From Anoplopoma fimbria (lineage: Eukaryota > Chordata > Actinopteri > Perciformes > Anoplopomatidae), in NCBI RefSeq assembly GCF_027596085.1, contig NC_072450.1:7218903-7282902 (forward strand): 64,000 nt of DNA. The letters are read 5' to 3'. The notes below the pieces were generated by a model. It had not been told where the DNA came from. It saw only the letters and a list, made by a program, of their open reading frames with translations, and did not search any database. The stretch's first letter is position 1; each line of letters opens with the position of its first letter. Position numbers and translations under genes: made by a program. Below are positions 11,741 through 22,419 of the stretch, in pieces.

Positions 11741-12616
11741 TAAAAAAACAATCTGAGTATCGAGCCACAAAGTTCTTTCTTGACCTTGGAAACAGCAGCT
11801 GACAGAACAATCTAAAGTCAAAGTCCATTCGGTAGCTGTATTGGAGCGTTCGATCATATCACGTGAACCTGATTAGCAGATATGTTGGAGTTGATCTTTT
11901 TTTCTGAGCAGGTTTTCGGTGTGCAGCAAGCCCCCTTTTTTTGAGACAAATAAATATGTTTGACACCCAGAATAGTTCTGCTTTAACAAAATATACCCTG
12001 TGCCATATATTCATGTTTAGTGTCCGAGCGTGGGTATAATTTGTGGACATACCTACAGCATGAACAAATTACTGAAGTCCAGTCGTAGTTTTCACCAATT
12101 GGTTTAATTTAAATAAATGTCTAAATGTATTACCAATAAGACTCGAGATTGCTAAACTCTTAGCACCATTACTTAATTGCTACTTAGATTGAAATTCTAA
12201 ATCATGGAAATATAGTGTACCTTTCACCAAACATATCAAGTCTAACCTCTAACCTTCATCGTTTGCCCATAAGGGTCATTTGAAAAGCTTTTAAAATGTT
12301 TCTGAAGGAGAAACGATCAGCATCAAGAAAGTTGCATAGTTTCATAATTCATTCATGATAATGCACTGAAATGGGACAACAAACAAGAAAACATGAAGCC
12401 AGTCCCCAAAGCTTAACCAATCATTTTTAATTTTGTACATCTACCTGTTTAGCATTTCCAGGAAAATGTGTGTGCCAATGAAAAGTGGTTACAAAAATAA
12501 AGCACATTCTTACGTAAAGATGACATGACAGAAAAACTACACCTACAAATGCAGAATAGGAAAATAAGGGACCATTACATTTGAATGTCTGTGCCTTTTT
12601 GCCACTATTTGACCAA

Positions 12617-13548
12617 TTTATTAAAAACACGTATGGTTACTAATAATATCGAACAGTAGTTGTATGATTCGATTCAAGTACTGTACATGTGTACATACAT
12701 GTCAAAAGTCATTTAAGGGCAGTAAACATTCTCTGCAGCAGCTCCAGATGAGTTACTTTGGACTTAAGAACTTAAAACTGTTGTGGAAGAAATAGATTAA
12801 TATAATAAACACAATTCTAGCAAATACATCATCGTAGAAAAAAACCAACAAACCAGCGATTTCATTTTCTCAACCTGCACTCACTGTAACCTTAAGTTTC
12901 TTTAATCTTTTTTCTAACAACTCCGTAACCCAGTCAAATCTGAGTGTTCATATGATTTCTATCATCTAATATGCATTATTTGATACACCAATAATGTGCC
13001 AATACTCCTTGTAAATGACCTCAGTCATCAATAGTGGTCTTTTAGTAAAAATCAGCTTTTCCAAACTGTACAATGCATTGTAGTGCATCAAAACATTATC
13101 TGACATGCATTCATCAACATAAGCAGTTAGAGGCTGGAATGACTTACATACGTCTATCTCCTAATGTAAACTATAGACAATGTTACTCTAGGGCGGTACC
13201 TTAGTGCTTACACGTTAATATACTGGTTTAAGCGAGAAACATAAATACATAACCCACTGACAGCAGTGGGTTTAATAAACACTACGGCCAGGTTAATCTC
13301 CTGCTTCATACCATCTTTCAGTCAAGAACATAAAACAAGGAATTACGCCAAAGAAATGTTGTGTAAATGCGGCAGCTTATCATATCAAAGAACTGTACAA
13401 GATAAGAGAATACACTATGATTAAAAAGAGAGAAAAAAAGATGGATGGAAGGTTCTTGTGTGTTTCAAAATTGTCCTCAGTTTGTGGTCAAGAGGTAAAG
13501 TGTTTGAAAAAAGGCAGTTGGGGTCTCAAAAAAAAGTCTCCCTCTTCA
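12617..13548 (-). other. snx1: Probable snx1 3'UTR with candidate poly(A) signal
   Basis: Sequence immediately 3' of the snx1 stop codon, AT-rich and without another gene. The first AATAAA on the minus strand is at 12617-12622, about 0.93 kb after the stop. ATTAAA variants occur at 13271-13276 and 12901-12906. The real cleavage site cannot be chosen from sequence alone. Confidence 0.4.
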
Positions 13549-13599
13549 TTAAGCTATTGCCTTTGCCTCAGGCAGGAACGCCTCCCAAAACTTCACAAG
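13549..13599 (-). CDS. snx1: snx1 exon 15 (terminal, with stop)
   Basis: Encodes [16 protein letters not shown] and TAA. Human SNX1 ends ...[13 protein letters not shown]. The acceptor TATATTCCAG precedes 13599. The stop is at 13549-13551. Confidence 0.95.
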   Translation of the reverse strand, partial: LVKFWEAFLPEAKAIA

Positions 13600-16500
13600 C
13601 TGGAATATAATCAGAACCAGAGAAAAAAAGACAGTTAAAATGTGTTGTGATCACTCATAATATTTCAATTATGACAATAAATACTTTGATATCCATGAAT
13701 AAAGTGAAGCGTACAAAGTAACGTGTACATGATGAATGTAATACTTGATATAGATAAATGTTTACCCGTTGTTGAGACTGCAGCATTGCATCCAAATATT
13801 TGACTATCTGGCTCCTGAAGTCCTTGGCTTTTTCTTTCTGAAAAGACAAAAGTGTTGACATGTCTCAAGCTCTTTGAGGATGGAAAACCTGTTGAAGGAA
13901 TATCTGGCAGAACTTAATCTACTTCAAAAGTGCAGGGAAGGGGGAAAAAGTCTGATGGTCTAATAGTCTTTATTGTGCCATTTGGCAGGGTCATTATATG
14001 AAATACACATTTAAAAGAACATTTAAAGTCTAAAAATATTTATATCAGATCTCATCTCACCTTAAAGAAAATTCTACCAGTGAGCCAACTCATCGAAATC
14101 AAAAGGATGTGTGACACATCAGAAGTCTTTTTTAATTGTTGGATCTGGAGAGATAAGATCTTTCTGTGTTCATGTACGTATTATGTCAAATGTTAAAGCT
14201 CATATTATAACTAGGTGTTCCAGATCTCATCCCTTTCAGATATCGCCTCCGTTGGCAGTTTAGTTCAGAACACCTGTTTAAGCTTTAAGTAGTTTGATGT
14301 GCGGAGACTCCTTGTAAATTGTAACTTGCTTCTTGGTGACCCTGAAGAAGCTTCTTGCTGAAATGTGTTGGTCTCACTTTGAAGCTGTTCTTTATACTAC
14401 ATATGCTAATGGTTAAGCCTTACATTTCCAAATGTACAGTGCCTACAAATAGCATTGTCTTTTCACTTTCAATGTTTTATCGTCTAACACAAGTAGATTT
14501 AATGTGACTTTTTTCTTTTTTTACAGTGACCTACAGACAAACTTCAAACCTTTTATAACAACTTAAAAACATAAACACACCTCAAACCTGAGAACCTCCT
14601 TGCGTACAGTCATGCCAATCCTGTCGAAATCTCTCTCGTGTTGAGTCACCCTCGCCTCCCACTGAGCACAAACATGAGGAGGAAAACAAAAACAATTAAA
14701 AAAAAACCCATTAATGTCTTGTTATTTTCCAGCATGTGATATTAGAACATGACACCTAATATTCTTCTAAACAAATACACATTAGCTGCTTATTCTGTTA
14801 CACAGGAGGCCCTTATCTAACATTATCCACATTTGAGTAGCTGGAAAAATTGTTAACGACTAATCTATTAGTTAGATTACTGTTCTCTATTCCTGTCACT
14901 GAAGATTTGGCTGCAAATACTAAACAAACCACTATAACTGAGAATATAAAACATTAAAATCTGCACCTTGCTGATCATTTGGTCCTAAGTGGGCTGAGAG
15001 CGGGCGCTTCAACTAGAACTCTCCTGGGTGGCAATGAAAGGGTCTCGTACCTCCTTCCGAACCACATGACCAACACAACCTTTAATGGAGTTATTTGCTG
15101 CAAGGTTTGCAGTAACTAACTGGTCTAACTGGTTTAATATGATCATCGGGGTGTTGTATGTGACATTTAAAACAACGTAAAAGGACATTACAGCTCCTGT
15201 CATATTGTGACATAGCTCAGACCTCTGAGGCTTGGCTCAGCTCTGCAGCAGCTGTGTGCTCACTGTGTCTGTTACCTCGGTGATCTCGTCTTTGGCCTGG
15301 TGCAGTTTGTCCGGCTTGTTGGCCCACAGCAGCTTGGCCTCGGCCTCTCTCTTCTTCTGCAGTGTGCTCTGAGCCTCCTGCCATCGCTGCCACGCCCGCA
15401 CACGCTGGTCAAAACACCCCTGTGGACATCCGACACTGGATCACTCCACTCACCAAACAGAGAGCAGGTAAGCACGCACTAAACTCAAAACACTGCTGTC
15501 TTTATGTTGCTCTGATGAAATGCTAAATATTTTAGTCCTGGTATCAGGAGCAACTCTAGCTTTACTTTTCACTGTTTCTGAAGAATCTCTATTACCGTAT
15601 TTTCCGCACTATAGGGCGCACTGGATTATAAGGCGCACTGTCAATGAATGGTCTATTTTCGATCTTTTTTCATATATAAGGCGCACCGGACTATAAGGCG
15701 CATTAAGCGAAACAAAACAGTCAGTCAGTCAAACTTCCTCCACTTCCTACCATTGATTCATTAATGTTGAATTCTCTTGCAGCTGCTCTATTCCCATGTT
15801 CTACTGCGTGAAGTCCGCGTCGTAAGCGTGTCTCTTGACAGGAGCCATGTTGGGTCCTTATACACACACACTGTAATATTATGGTGAAGCACAGTATGTA
15901 TTACTCCTGACGCTCCTGACTACGGTGGCCGTAATGCTGCTGCGGTGCGGCTTTGTAGTTTACCAAAGTCGTACTAAAACATGTTGACAGAGCGCCGTGT
16001 ACCACACAAAATCGCTTCGAGGTCAGTAAGCACAACCAGAATTAATCCATATATAAAGCGCTCCGGATTATAAGGCGCACTGTCGTTTTTTGAGAAAATT
16101 AAAGGCTTTTAAGTGCGCCTTATAGTGTGGAAAATACGGTACTTCTTCCTACTGTAACACTAAGATTCTGCAGCGTTGAGCTTACGCGCATAGCACCAAG
16201 GAGGCGGATGTAGTCGGCCAGCAGCTCTGCAAAGATGAAGAAGTCACTGGCTGCCTGCTCCTGATGCAGCTGCTCCATCTTGTCCTCCACCTCCGCCAGC
16301 TGGGACAGTGCCCTTGAGAGGGCCGTGTTGTCCTCGGAGTTTCCCAACATGGCCATACTTTTGGCAAATACTGCCGTGCTCCCACACAGCTCTGGGAAAC
16401 AGATAAGCCTATTCAGTCTGCTTGTTTCACCCTAAAAGACCAGGGAGCTGGACTGTACTCGTTTCCTTAGTTGAAACTATTTGATTACAACAATTACAAT

Positions 16501-19500
16501 TGGGCAAAGAAAATTTGAGGAAGCAGATGTAGCTCACCCTTCCTGTGGTTGACCAGGGAGTCGACCACCGCCTGAAGCTTCCTCAACTGCTGCTCCTCAT
16601 TCTCCATCTCCTGGAACTTGTCCTCAAACCACTGAGACAGACACAGAGTGAAAACTTCATGTAAAAAAAATACAGCAGACAACCTCATCATGACTACAAA
16701 GTCCTGTTTGTCTTGCTATCATTTCTAGCCAGTGATTATATATCCAACAACATTAAACTATTTATTTGTATACCTGCAATAGCGCATTTTATATACTGTT
16801 ATATACTTTTTGACATGTTTACCATCTTGTTTACTATTTTGCACATTTACCAGCTTGTATATTTAGACCATTCTGGTACTTTCAATAATATTTTATTCTT
16901 TATTTTTAACTGGCATTGTGTTTACTTTGCTATTTATCATTTCTTGTACATGTATTGTGCGCTGCATGAGAGTTTGACGCAATAACATTTCACTAAGCGT
17001 ACTCATGAGTATATGTGACAAATAAAAGAATATCTCCCAAATCTTGAATAATTAGTATTGTTTAAGTTAAACTGATAAATGTCCTTATTTGCCACTGCTA
17101 CTAAGACTTTTGGATACTCTTTGCATTGTGGTTTAAATATTCTGGTTCCTCCAATGATCCATCAAAGTTTATCAAATAATAGACTGTTCAAATTCAATGT
17201 CAAAATCATTAAATGTATCTCAAGATTCAGGCCACATGCACCCCAGTCTCCTGAAAACACTTCATCTGGATTCCCCTTACAGTGTCTGACTCATTCATCT
17301 TGATGGTCATCTTGTTGACAGCATCTGATGCCTTATTGATCATTTTGAGGAAGCCAGCTCCACTCAGCGTCTGGGTGCTCACTGCCCTGGGGAGCTGAAA
17401 ACACACAGAGACAAGAAACAACAAACACACATATTTCAAAAGTCATTCCCAAGAATCCCAATCCAATATCCAGCTCATTGCTACTGGAACATCTTTTTAT
17501 ATCCTGAAAACCCCACCTCCTCTCTCTCCAAGAACTCACGGACGTCAGGATCTTGTAGTAACGATGGGTGAGACACGACTCTCTGAAGATACCTAGAAAA
17601 ACAAAGTAAGATAAAGGGAGTGAGAAGAACACGTAAATCATGCTCACAAAATAATGGCCATGTGTAGAAATATAGTGTATAAAGGCCCAGTATGAATGTT
17701 TATCATCTCATTAATAACATCACTGTTTGAAACATGTATGGATCCTTGCCTCTCCAGAGCTGCCCTTCTTCTTTCCACAAACTCTACTGAGGACGGGTCG
17801 TCCATTCCCACCTTCACTTTGGTCATTCCTGTTGGTTCCAAATGACAGTCACCAAAAGGGACACACAAAATAACACAAAAAACAAGCAGAGCACATACTT
17901 AAGACCCACCTACGACACTTTTCTCAGGTGGTGGTGGAATGATGCAGCCGTGGAGCGACTGCTTGACCGACAGCTTCTCATAAAGACCCAGGAAGTCACT
18001 GTAACGCCTCCTCACATAGAAGACTTTATTCCTGAACATGGCCAAGGAGGTCTGAGAGCAGAGACAGAACTTTAAAAACTAAAACATTTGGAAACAGCAG
18101 TTTTAGGAGCTATGTAAAAAATACACAAGATTTAAGTATCAAAACAAGCTTTTCTACAGACCCTGGTGGATACTTTGTAGGCCACATATGCATGCATGCC
18201 ATCTCCTAGTAGGACAGAAACATAGGAGATAAATTGAAGATGAGAATGAATTAAAAATCAGTTTGAAATTAGTCATTGCATTTAAAGTATTGAGGTTGAT
18301 AAAATGAGACATAACCATAAAAGTAACTATACTGTGCTATAATTCATCAAATACTTCCCAAAAAATAACATCTGAATATACTGGGAGTTACAGGCAGTAT
18401 AAAAAAAAAGGGACTGACCAACTTTCTCAGGGTTGGTGACGGCAACATCCAGATCAAAACTATCCGTGTCCTCTTCCTCCTCCAACTGTAATTAAGGAGA
18501 TGAACACAACTAGTAGCCATCACGGAAAACAAGCATGAAATTAACTGTTTTAAAACAGAAGAGAAGCTCGGCCGCGGCCCGTACCTGCTCCAAGGAGGCG
18601 GGCTGCATGGCTCCAGGGCTATGAGTGAAGGAGGAAGATGGAGGAGGGCCAGAGGAGGTGGAGAGCTCCTTTGGGCCAGAGCTGCCTGGCGTGTCGGTGC
18701 TCAGCTCCACCTGAGCCTCTGGGAAAGGAAAAGACATTTTATAAGTGTACGACTCCCTTGAATCAAAAAGAAAAGAAACACAGATGACTGATTTATCCAG
18801 AACAGTGCACTGCTGATATGGCAATTTATACGTTCCTGGAGAAAAGCTGCAGTGTCCACGGACATGAGTGATGACTGAGGCATTTTGATGTGTAGGAGAT
18901 GTTTTTTTTAAATCACTCACTACATATAGATTTATCTGATGCAGCAGAAGCAGATATATCCTGACTTTAAGTTCCGAGTATGAGGTCAAGCTCCAACAAC
19001 ACTGAATCCTACATTTCCCATAATGCAACTCCAAAAAATATTTCATTAAACTTCCCCTGCTGAGTAAACATCCACATCTTTAAAACTCCAGTTTGTAACG
19101 CAGTCCCACTGTTACAAATGTGAAGTCTCCAAGCCAGCGCTAAAACGATTACTCGATTAATTGATTAGTGATGTGTTAAATAAGAGGAATGCCCCTTTAA
19201 AATCTGAATTAAAATAGTGGAGCGTGACCTAGACTTGAAATAAATGACTTTGAATTCCTTTTAGGAGCCGAAGTTCTGCAAATTAAAAGTAAGTGGGGAT
19301 AAAAATGTACAAAAAAAAAAAAATGTCTCCTAACCAGCAAACAGGTCGTTGTCATCATCGGAGTGAACTCCGTTGGATCTGGCCGGCGTGCTGCTGGCCT
19401 CCTCCTCACTGAACAGATCTGGAGGCTCTTCATTGACATTCTCCGGCTGAGAAACTCCTCGACTCACAGCCACAGGGTTGCTCTGCAGAGAGGAAACACC

Positions 19501-20841
19501 AGTTATGGGATGTAACTAAGTGCATTTACTCATTAATGTACAAAGGTTTGGGGTGGTTGAGTCTTTTCTTTTCGTGCCACTTTGTACTTCGACTCCGCTA
19601 CATTTAAGAGGGAAATATTGTACTTTTTACTCTACTACATTTTTTTTTAATATGTAGAATTTACATAAAAAAACATATAACTACTTAACTACCCAGGAGT
19701 AAAAAACAAAACTTAAAATAAAACATTAAAACTATGTTACATGATTTTGTTAGTGAGGAAAACTGAATAATATAGGTTCATATTCCATAATAATAATAAC
19801 ATGTATAATGATATAACACTATGAAAAGGAACCATACTGCATAAAGAGTTTTGTTACTTTTACTTTTGCCCAATTAGGTAGATTTTAATAATACTACTTT
19901 GTGTACTTTTACGTGAGGAAAGTACAAGAATACTTCTCCCTTCACTTCAAAAGAAAAGGGTGACAGGAGAGGAGTGTCAGTTAGTGTCAGTTAGTGTCAG
20001 TTAGTTAGTGTCAGTTAGCGTCAGTTGGTGTCAGTTAGTGTCAGTGTCAGTTAGTGTCAGTTAGCGTCAGTTGGTGTTAGTTAGCGTCAGTTGGTGTCAG
20101 TTAGTTAGCGTCAATTAGTGTCAGTTGGTGTCAGTGTCAGATAGTTAGCGTCAGTTAGTTAGTGTCAGTTAGCGTTCAGTGTCAGTTGTGTCAGATACAT
20201 GTCAGTTAGCGTCAGTTGGTGTCAGTTAGTGTCAGTTGGTGTCAGTTAGCGTCAGTTAGTTAGTGTCAGTTAGCGTCAGTGTCAGTTGGTGTCAGATAGG
20301 GTCAGTTAGTTAGTGTCAGTTGGTGTCAGTTAGTTAGCGTCAGTTGGTGTCAGATAGCCAGTTGTTAGTGCGTTGTGTCAGTCAGCGTCAGTTAATGTCA
20401 GTTAGTATCAGTGTCAGTTAGTGTCAGTTGGCGTCAGTTAGTTAGCGTCAGTTGGTTAGTATCAGCGTCAGTTAGTATCGGTTAGTTGTTGTCACGTGGG
20501 CCTTATAACGGTTGAACTGCAATTCAAAACAGAAGCGTGTAACGGTTAGAATCGAGCCGTTAAACGGACATCGTTACGTCATCAGTTCAGCACCAAGACA
20601 GACACACCAGCAGGCTCGCCTCCGCGGTCAGTGAGCTGCGGGTCAGATCAGATAAAGAGGCGGACTGACTCCCGCCCTCGTTCACACCGCTGTTATTAAT
20701 GAGAACGAGCTGTAAACGCACGTTATTGACGAAGATGTCCTCTCCCTCGTCGCTGTCCCCGTCTGCCATGTCACACGGTCCGGCTCCCGGGTCCTCCGTG
20801 TCCGGGAAAGGAGGAGGAATGCGATCCGAGCTGGCCGCCAT
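13549..20841 (-). CDS. snx1: snx1, sorting nexin 1 (complete, 15 coding exons)
   Basis: PX-BAR sorting nexin of the SNX-BAR/retromer pathway. It binds PI3P/PI(3,5)P2 on early endosomes and tubulates membrane for endosome-to-Golgi retrieval, usually as a dimer with SNX5/6 or SNX2. Coding exons are 20722-20841, 19335-19482, 18585-18718, 18419-18485, 18162-18205, 17910-18051, 17750-17828, 17517-17592, 17281-17394, 16538-16631, 16186-16391, 15276-15419, 14581-14661, 13766-13837 and 13549-13599. They total 1572 nt, 523 residues plus stop; human SNX1 has 522. Residues 1-140 are acidic and disordered with DLF motifs. The PX domain (about 145-275) has [15 protein letters not shown] and the PPPPEKS loop. 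The BAR domain (about 300-523) is coiled. Every junction keeps frame. SNX2 is unlikely because the N-terminus ([17 protein letters not shown]) is SNX1-like. Confidence 0.96.
13766..13837 (-). CDS. snx1: snx1 exon 14
   Basis: 72 bp, phase 0 at both ends. Encodes [20 protein letters not shown] then SQQR. Acceptor TTGTCTTTTCAG, donor GTAAAC. Confidence 0.94.
14581..14661 (-). CDS. snx1: snx1 exon 13
   Basis: 81 bp, phase 0 at both ends. Encodes [20 protein letters not shown] then KEVLRFE. An alternative GT lies seven bases upstream of the donor, but only GAG|GTGTGT at 14581/14580 joins to exon 14 in frame. Confidence 0.93.
15276..15419 (-). CDS. snx1: snx1 exon 12
   Basis: 144 bp, phase 0 at both ends. 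Encodes [20 protein letters not shown], then [18 protein letters not shown] and [10 protein letters not shown], the BAR helix 2 basic face. Donor GTAACA. Confidence 0.95.
15595..16139. mobile_element. TA-flanked MITE in snx1 intron 11
   Basis: A 545-bp element with inverted termini CCGTATTTTCCGCACTATAG... and ...TATAGTGTGGAAAATACGG, flanked by TA (15593-15594 and 16140-16141). Sub-terminal GGCGCAC..TATAAGGCGCAC motifs repeat near both ends. It has no ORF of note. TA duplication suggests a Tc1/mariner-type mechanism, but the superfamily is inferred. Repeats of this sequence are familiar from fish genomes. Confidence 0.85.
16186..16391 (-). CDS. snx1: snx1 exon 11
   Basis: 206 bp, phase 1 to 0. 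BAR domain: [20 protein letters not shown], then [18 protein letters not shown] and [15 protein letters not shown]. Donor GTAAGC at 16185. A 545-bp MITE ends only 46 bp inside the following intron. Confidence 0.95.
16538..16631 (-). CDS. snx1: snx1 exon 10
   Basis: 94 bp, phase 0 to 1. BAR helix 1: [20 protein letters not shown] then [11 protein letters not shown], nearly identical to mammals. Acceptor CTGTCTCAG, donor GTGAGC. Confidence 0.94.
16713..17035 (+). mobile_element. Diverged LINE-like 3' end in snx1 intron 9
   Basis: AT-rich sequence ending in TGCGCTGCATGAGAGTTTGA then CAATAACATTTCACT and TGTGACAAATAAAAGAATAT. This resembles the usual 3' end of a fish non-LTR element (terminal AATAAA-like motif). 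It is old and has no intact reading frame. Confidence 0.4.
17281..17394 (-). CDS. snx1: snx1 exon 9
   Basis: 114 bp, phase 0 at both ends (skipping would keep frame). Encodes [20 protein letters not shown] and the amphipathic helix region [17 protein letters not shown] that leads into the BAR domain. Donor GTAAGG. Confidence 0.94.
17517..17592 (-). CDS. snx1: snx1 exon 8
   Basis: 76 bp, phase 2 to 0. Encodes [20 protein letters not shown] then LEREE, the C-terminal helix of the PX domain. Acceptor TTTTTCTAG, donor GTGGGG. Confidence 0.92.
17750..17828 (-). CDS. snx1: snx1 exon 7, non-canonical GC donor
   Basis: 79 bp, phase 1 to 2. Encodes [20 protein letters not shown] then RAALER. The exon ends CTGGAGAG|GCAAGG. 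No GT is available that keeps frame, while the GC at 17749-17748 gives AG plus G (Arg) joined to TAT CTT CAG in exon 8. This is therefore a GC-AG intron. Confidence 0.9.
17910..18051 (-). CDS. snx1: snx1 exon 6
   Basis: 142 bp, phase 0 to 1. PX core with [16 protein letters not shown] (phosphoinositide-contacting RR..DF) and the proline-rich membrane loop [11 protein letters not shown]. Donor GTGGGT. Confidence 0.94.
18162..18205 (-). CDS. snx1: snx1 exon 5
   Basis: A 44-bp exon, phase 1 to 0, encoding [15 protein letters not shown], the first strand of the PX fold. Acceptor CTACTAG, donor GTCTGT. Confidence 0.9.
18419..18485 (-). CDS. snx1: snx1 exon 4
   Basis: 67 bp, phase 0 to 1. Encodes [20 protein letters not shown] and KV, the acidic lead-in to the PX domain, matching human [20 protein letters not shown]. 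Donor GTCAGT. Confidence 0.92.
18585..18718 (-). CDS. snx1: snx1 exon 3
   Basis: 134 bp, phase 1 to 0. Encodes the Ser/Pro-rich disordered linker ([18 protein letters not shown], then a [11 protein letters not shown] block, ending PASLEQ). Acceptor TTTCCCAG, donor GTACGG. Confidence 0.9.
19335..19482 (-). CDS. snx1: snx1 exon 2
   Basis: 148 bp, phase 0 to 1. Acidic linker containing [11 protein letters not shown] and DDDNDLFA, two DLF-type short motifs. The acceptor is CTCTCTGCAG. The donor is GTTAGG, weaker than consensus. Confidence 0.9.
19505..19935 (-). mobile_element. Degenerate hAT-like MITE fragment in snx1 intron 1
   Basis: Contains AAGTGCATTTACTCATTAAT, TACTTCGACTCCGCTACATT, GAGGGAAATATTGTACTTTT and a right part AAAGTACAAGAATACTTCTC. 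These match the body of the repeat at 22014-22401, in the opposite orientation and without intact termini. It is recognised as a common fish repeat from memory. Confidence 0.5.
19975..20492. repeat. GTGTCAGTTA minisatellite in snx1 intron 1
   Basis: About 518 bp made of roughly 50 copies of a 10-bp unit GTGTCAGTTA with variants GCGTCAGTTA, GTGTCAGTTG, GTGTCAGATA and 4-bp TTAG insertions. Units vary in phase, so it is not a simple perfect satellite. It ends about 230 bp from snx1 exon 1 and the CpG-rich promoter. Confidence 0.92.
20722..20841 (-). CDS. snx1: snx1 exon 1 (coding part)
   Basis: Encodes [20 protein letters not shown] through GEDIFVNN, 40 codons ending in phase 0 at donor GTGCGT. 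The ATG has A at -3 and G at +4. The same frame stays open upstream to another ATG at 20994, but alignment to SNX1 and the leader position favour the ATG at 20841. Confidence 0.92.
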
Positions 20842-20960
20842 ATTCCGTGTTGTGAGAGGGAGTGACGTAGGCGGACGTTGAGGGAGCGCGCTCAGACGGC
20901 TGCAGCGACACTTGCTGGTCGCCGAGCAACGCGACAGAGCTACGACAGTTACACCTGCTT
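20722..20960 (-). promoter_or_regulatory. snx1: snx1 CpG-rich promoter and 5'UTR
   Basis: GC- and CpG-rich sequence spans exon 1 and about 120 bp upstream (GACGTAGGCGGACG, GGGAGCGCGCTC). It then falls abruptly to AT-rich DNA near 20990. This fits a TATA-less CpG-island promoter. No transcription start can be assigned. Confidence 0.6.
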
Positions 20961-20999
20961 TACGGGCGGCTTCCAGAATATGTACACTTAACACTTTTT

Positions 21000-22010
21000 A
21001 GAATAAATAATATTATTTTACTCATTAAAATCAGTCTAAGTAGTCTAATAAAGTCTAATAAATACAAAATAAAAAAGGAACAGAACTTTATAGCTTATAA
21101 TAGAGAGATTATTTGAAACAGCACATAGAACTTCAATATTATTTATAGAAATAATAAATAAACACAAATATAAATGTTAAATTGTATTTACTGAAGACAC
21201 ATAGCTTTATCATTTTTTATGGTGTAGTTTTAGTAATTTTTTTCATTTACTCTACTCTAATATTTTTGTTTCATCTGGTCAGTTTCTTCTGCTGCTGTAA
21301 CACATTTATCTCCCTGGATATTAAACAAGTGCTTTTCTTTTTTAATAAATATCTCTCTATAAAGTCTATAAAACCTCACCTTCATGCTGCAGGGAAGACA
21401 AACCTACAAAGAAGATGGTCAATCCATGTGAGAGTTGTGTAAAAAAAACATTAAGAAGAAGTGGGATGGTAGTAGTTCAGCTGTAAAATACAATTATGAA
21501 ATTGGCTTTTAAATATTTGTGACTGTACAAAGGTTGACTCATTAAGTGAATAGCTCCAGATGCTCCTGTGAATTCTCACATTTAAGGCAAATTAAACCAA
21601 ACTCAAAGGCGCAACCTTTGACTTGAGGGCTTAATTGACAATTATTTTGATTATTGAATCATTTTGTGATAATTTCGCTTGACATGTTGTATAAAACATC
21701 AGAAAATACTGAAAAACTTTAATAGCTCGTTTTGTCCAAACCACAGCCACAAATATTCAGTTTAATATAATAGAGAACAGAGTAAACCTACTATAATTTG
21801 GCATTTGTCCCTAAAAGTTATTAGTTGGCAAATTATAAATCTATTTTCAAAATAGTTCTGAATAGCTTTCTGTTGATTGAATAATCAATTAATCATTCCC
21901 AATTCTCATAAGCCTTCTAATACTACATACAGTTATATACCGTTGGATAAATGTTCAAAATACACTGTAGATTGTGTGTGTTACTATTAACAACCTATTT
22001 ATTTACACTT
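21000..22010. other. snx1/neo1 intergenic spacer
   Basis: AT-rich sequence upstream of the snx1 promoter with no recognisable exon, RNA gene or intact element. The neo1 transcript runs toward it from the right, so part may be distal neo1 3'UTR. Confidence 0.5.
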
Positions 22011-22013
22011 CAG

Positions 22014-22401
22014 CAGCGGTGGAAGAAGTACTCAGATGAGTAAAAGTAGCAACACAAGTACGATAATACTCTGTTTCAAGTAAAAGTCCTGCGTTTCAGA
22101 ATCATAAACCGTATATCATATGTCTGGATTATAATTAATGTTGCATTAATGTGTGGGTATATTGTTGCAGCTGGTGAAGGTGGAGCTAATTTAAACTAAT
22201 TTATTTACTGCCAGGTAACTAAATCCACAATAATACATCATAATCTATTAATTGATTGATATTTTCTATAAATAATCTGCATCTGCAAAGTAACCACTGA
22301 AAACAAATGAATGTAGTTGAGTAGAGGTATAAAGTAGCATGAAATGGAAATACTAAAATTGTACTACTTGAGTAAATGTACTTCGTTACATTCCACCACT
22401 G
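22014..22401 (+). mobile_element. hAT-like MITE
   Basis: A 388-bp element with inverted termini CAGCGGTGGAAGAAGTACTC and ...GTTACATTCCACCACTG. The interior has GAGTAAAAGTAGCAACACAA and AAGTAAAAGTCCTGCGTTTC. The TIRs and sequence recall an abundant teleost hAT-type MITE. No clear 8-bp target duplication survives. Confidence 0.65.
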
Positions 22402-22419
22402 CTTTAAATAACTGATGTG

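Noticed and set aside
19975..20492. CRISPR-like array
   Set aside because: The units are contiguous 10-mers without unique spacers, in a vertebrate intron. It is a minisatellite.
20842..20994. N-terminally extended snx1 starting at 20994
   Set aside because: The frame is open to an upstream ATG, but the extension (MLSVHILEAARKAG...) is not found in SNX1 proteins and lies at the edge of the CpG-rich promoter. The ATG at 20841 has a better context and matches the family start.
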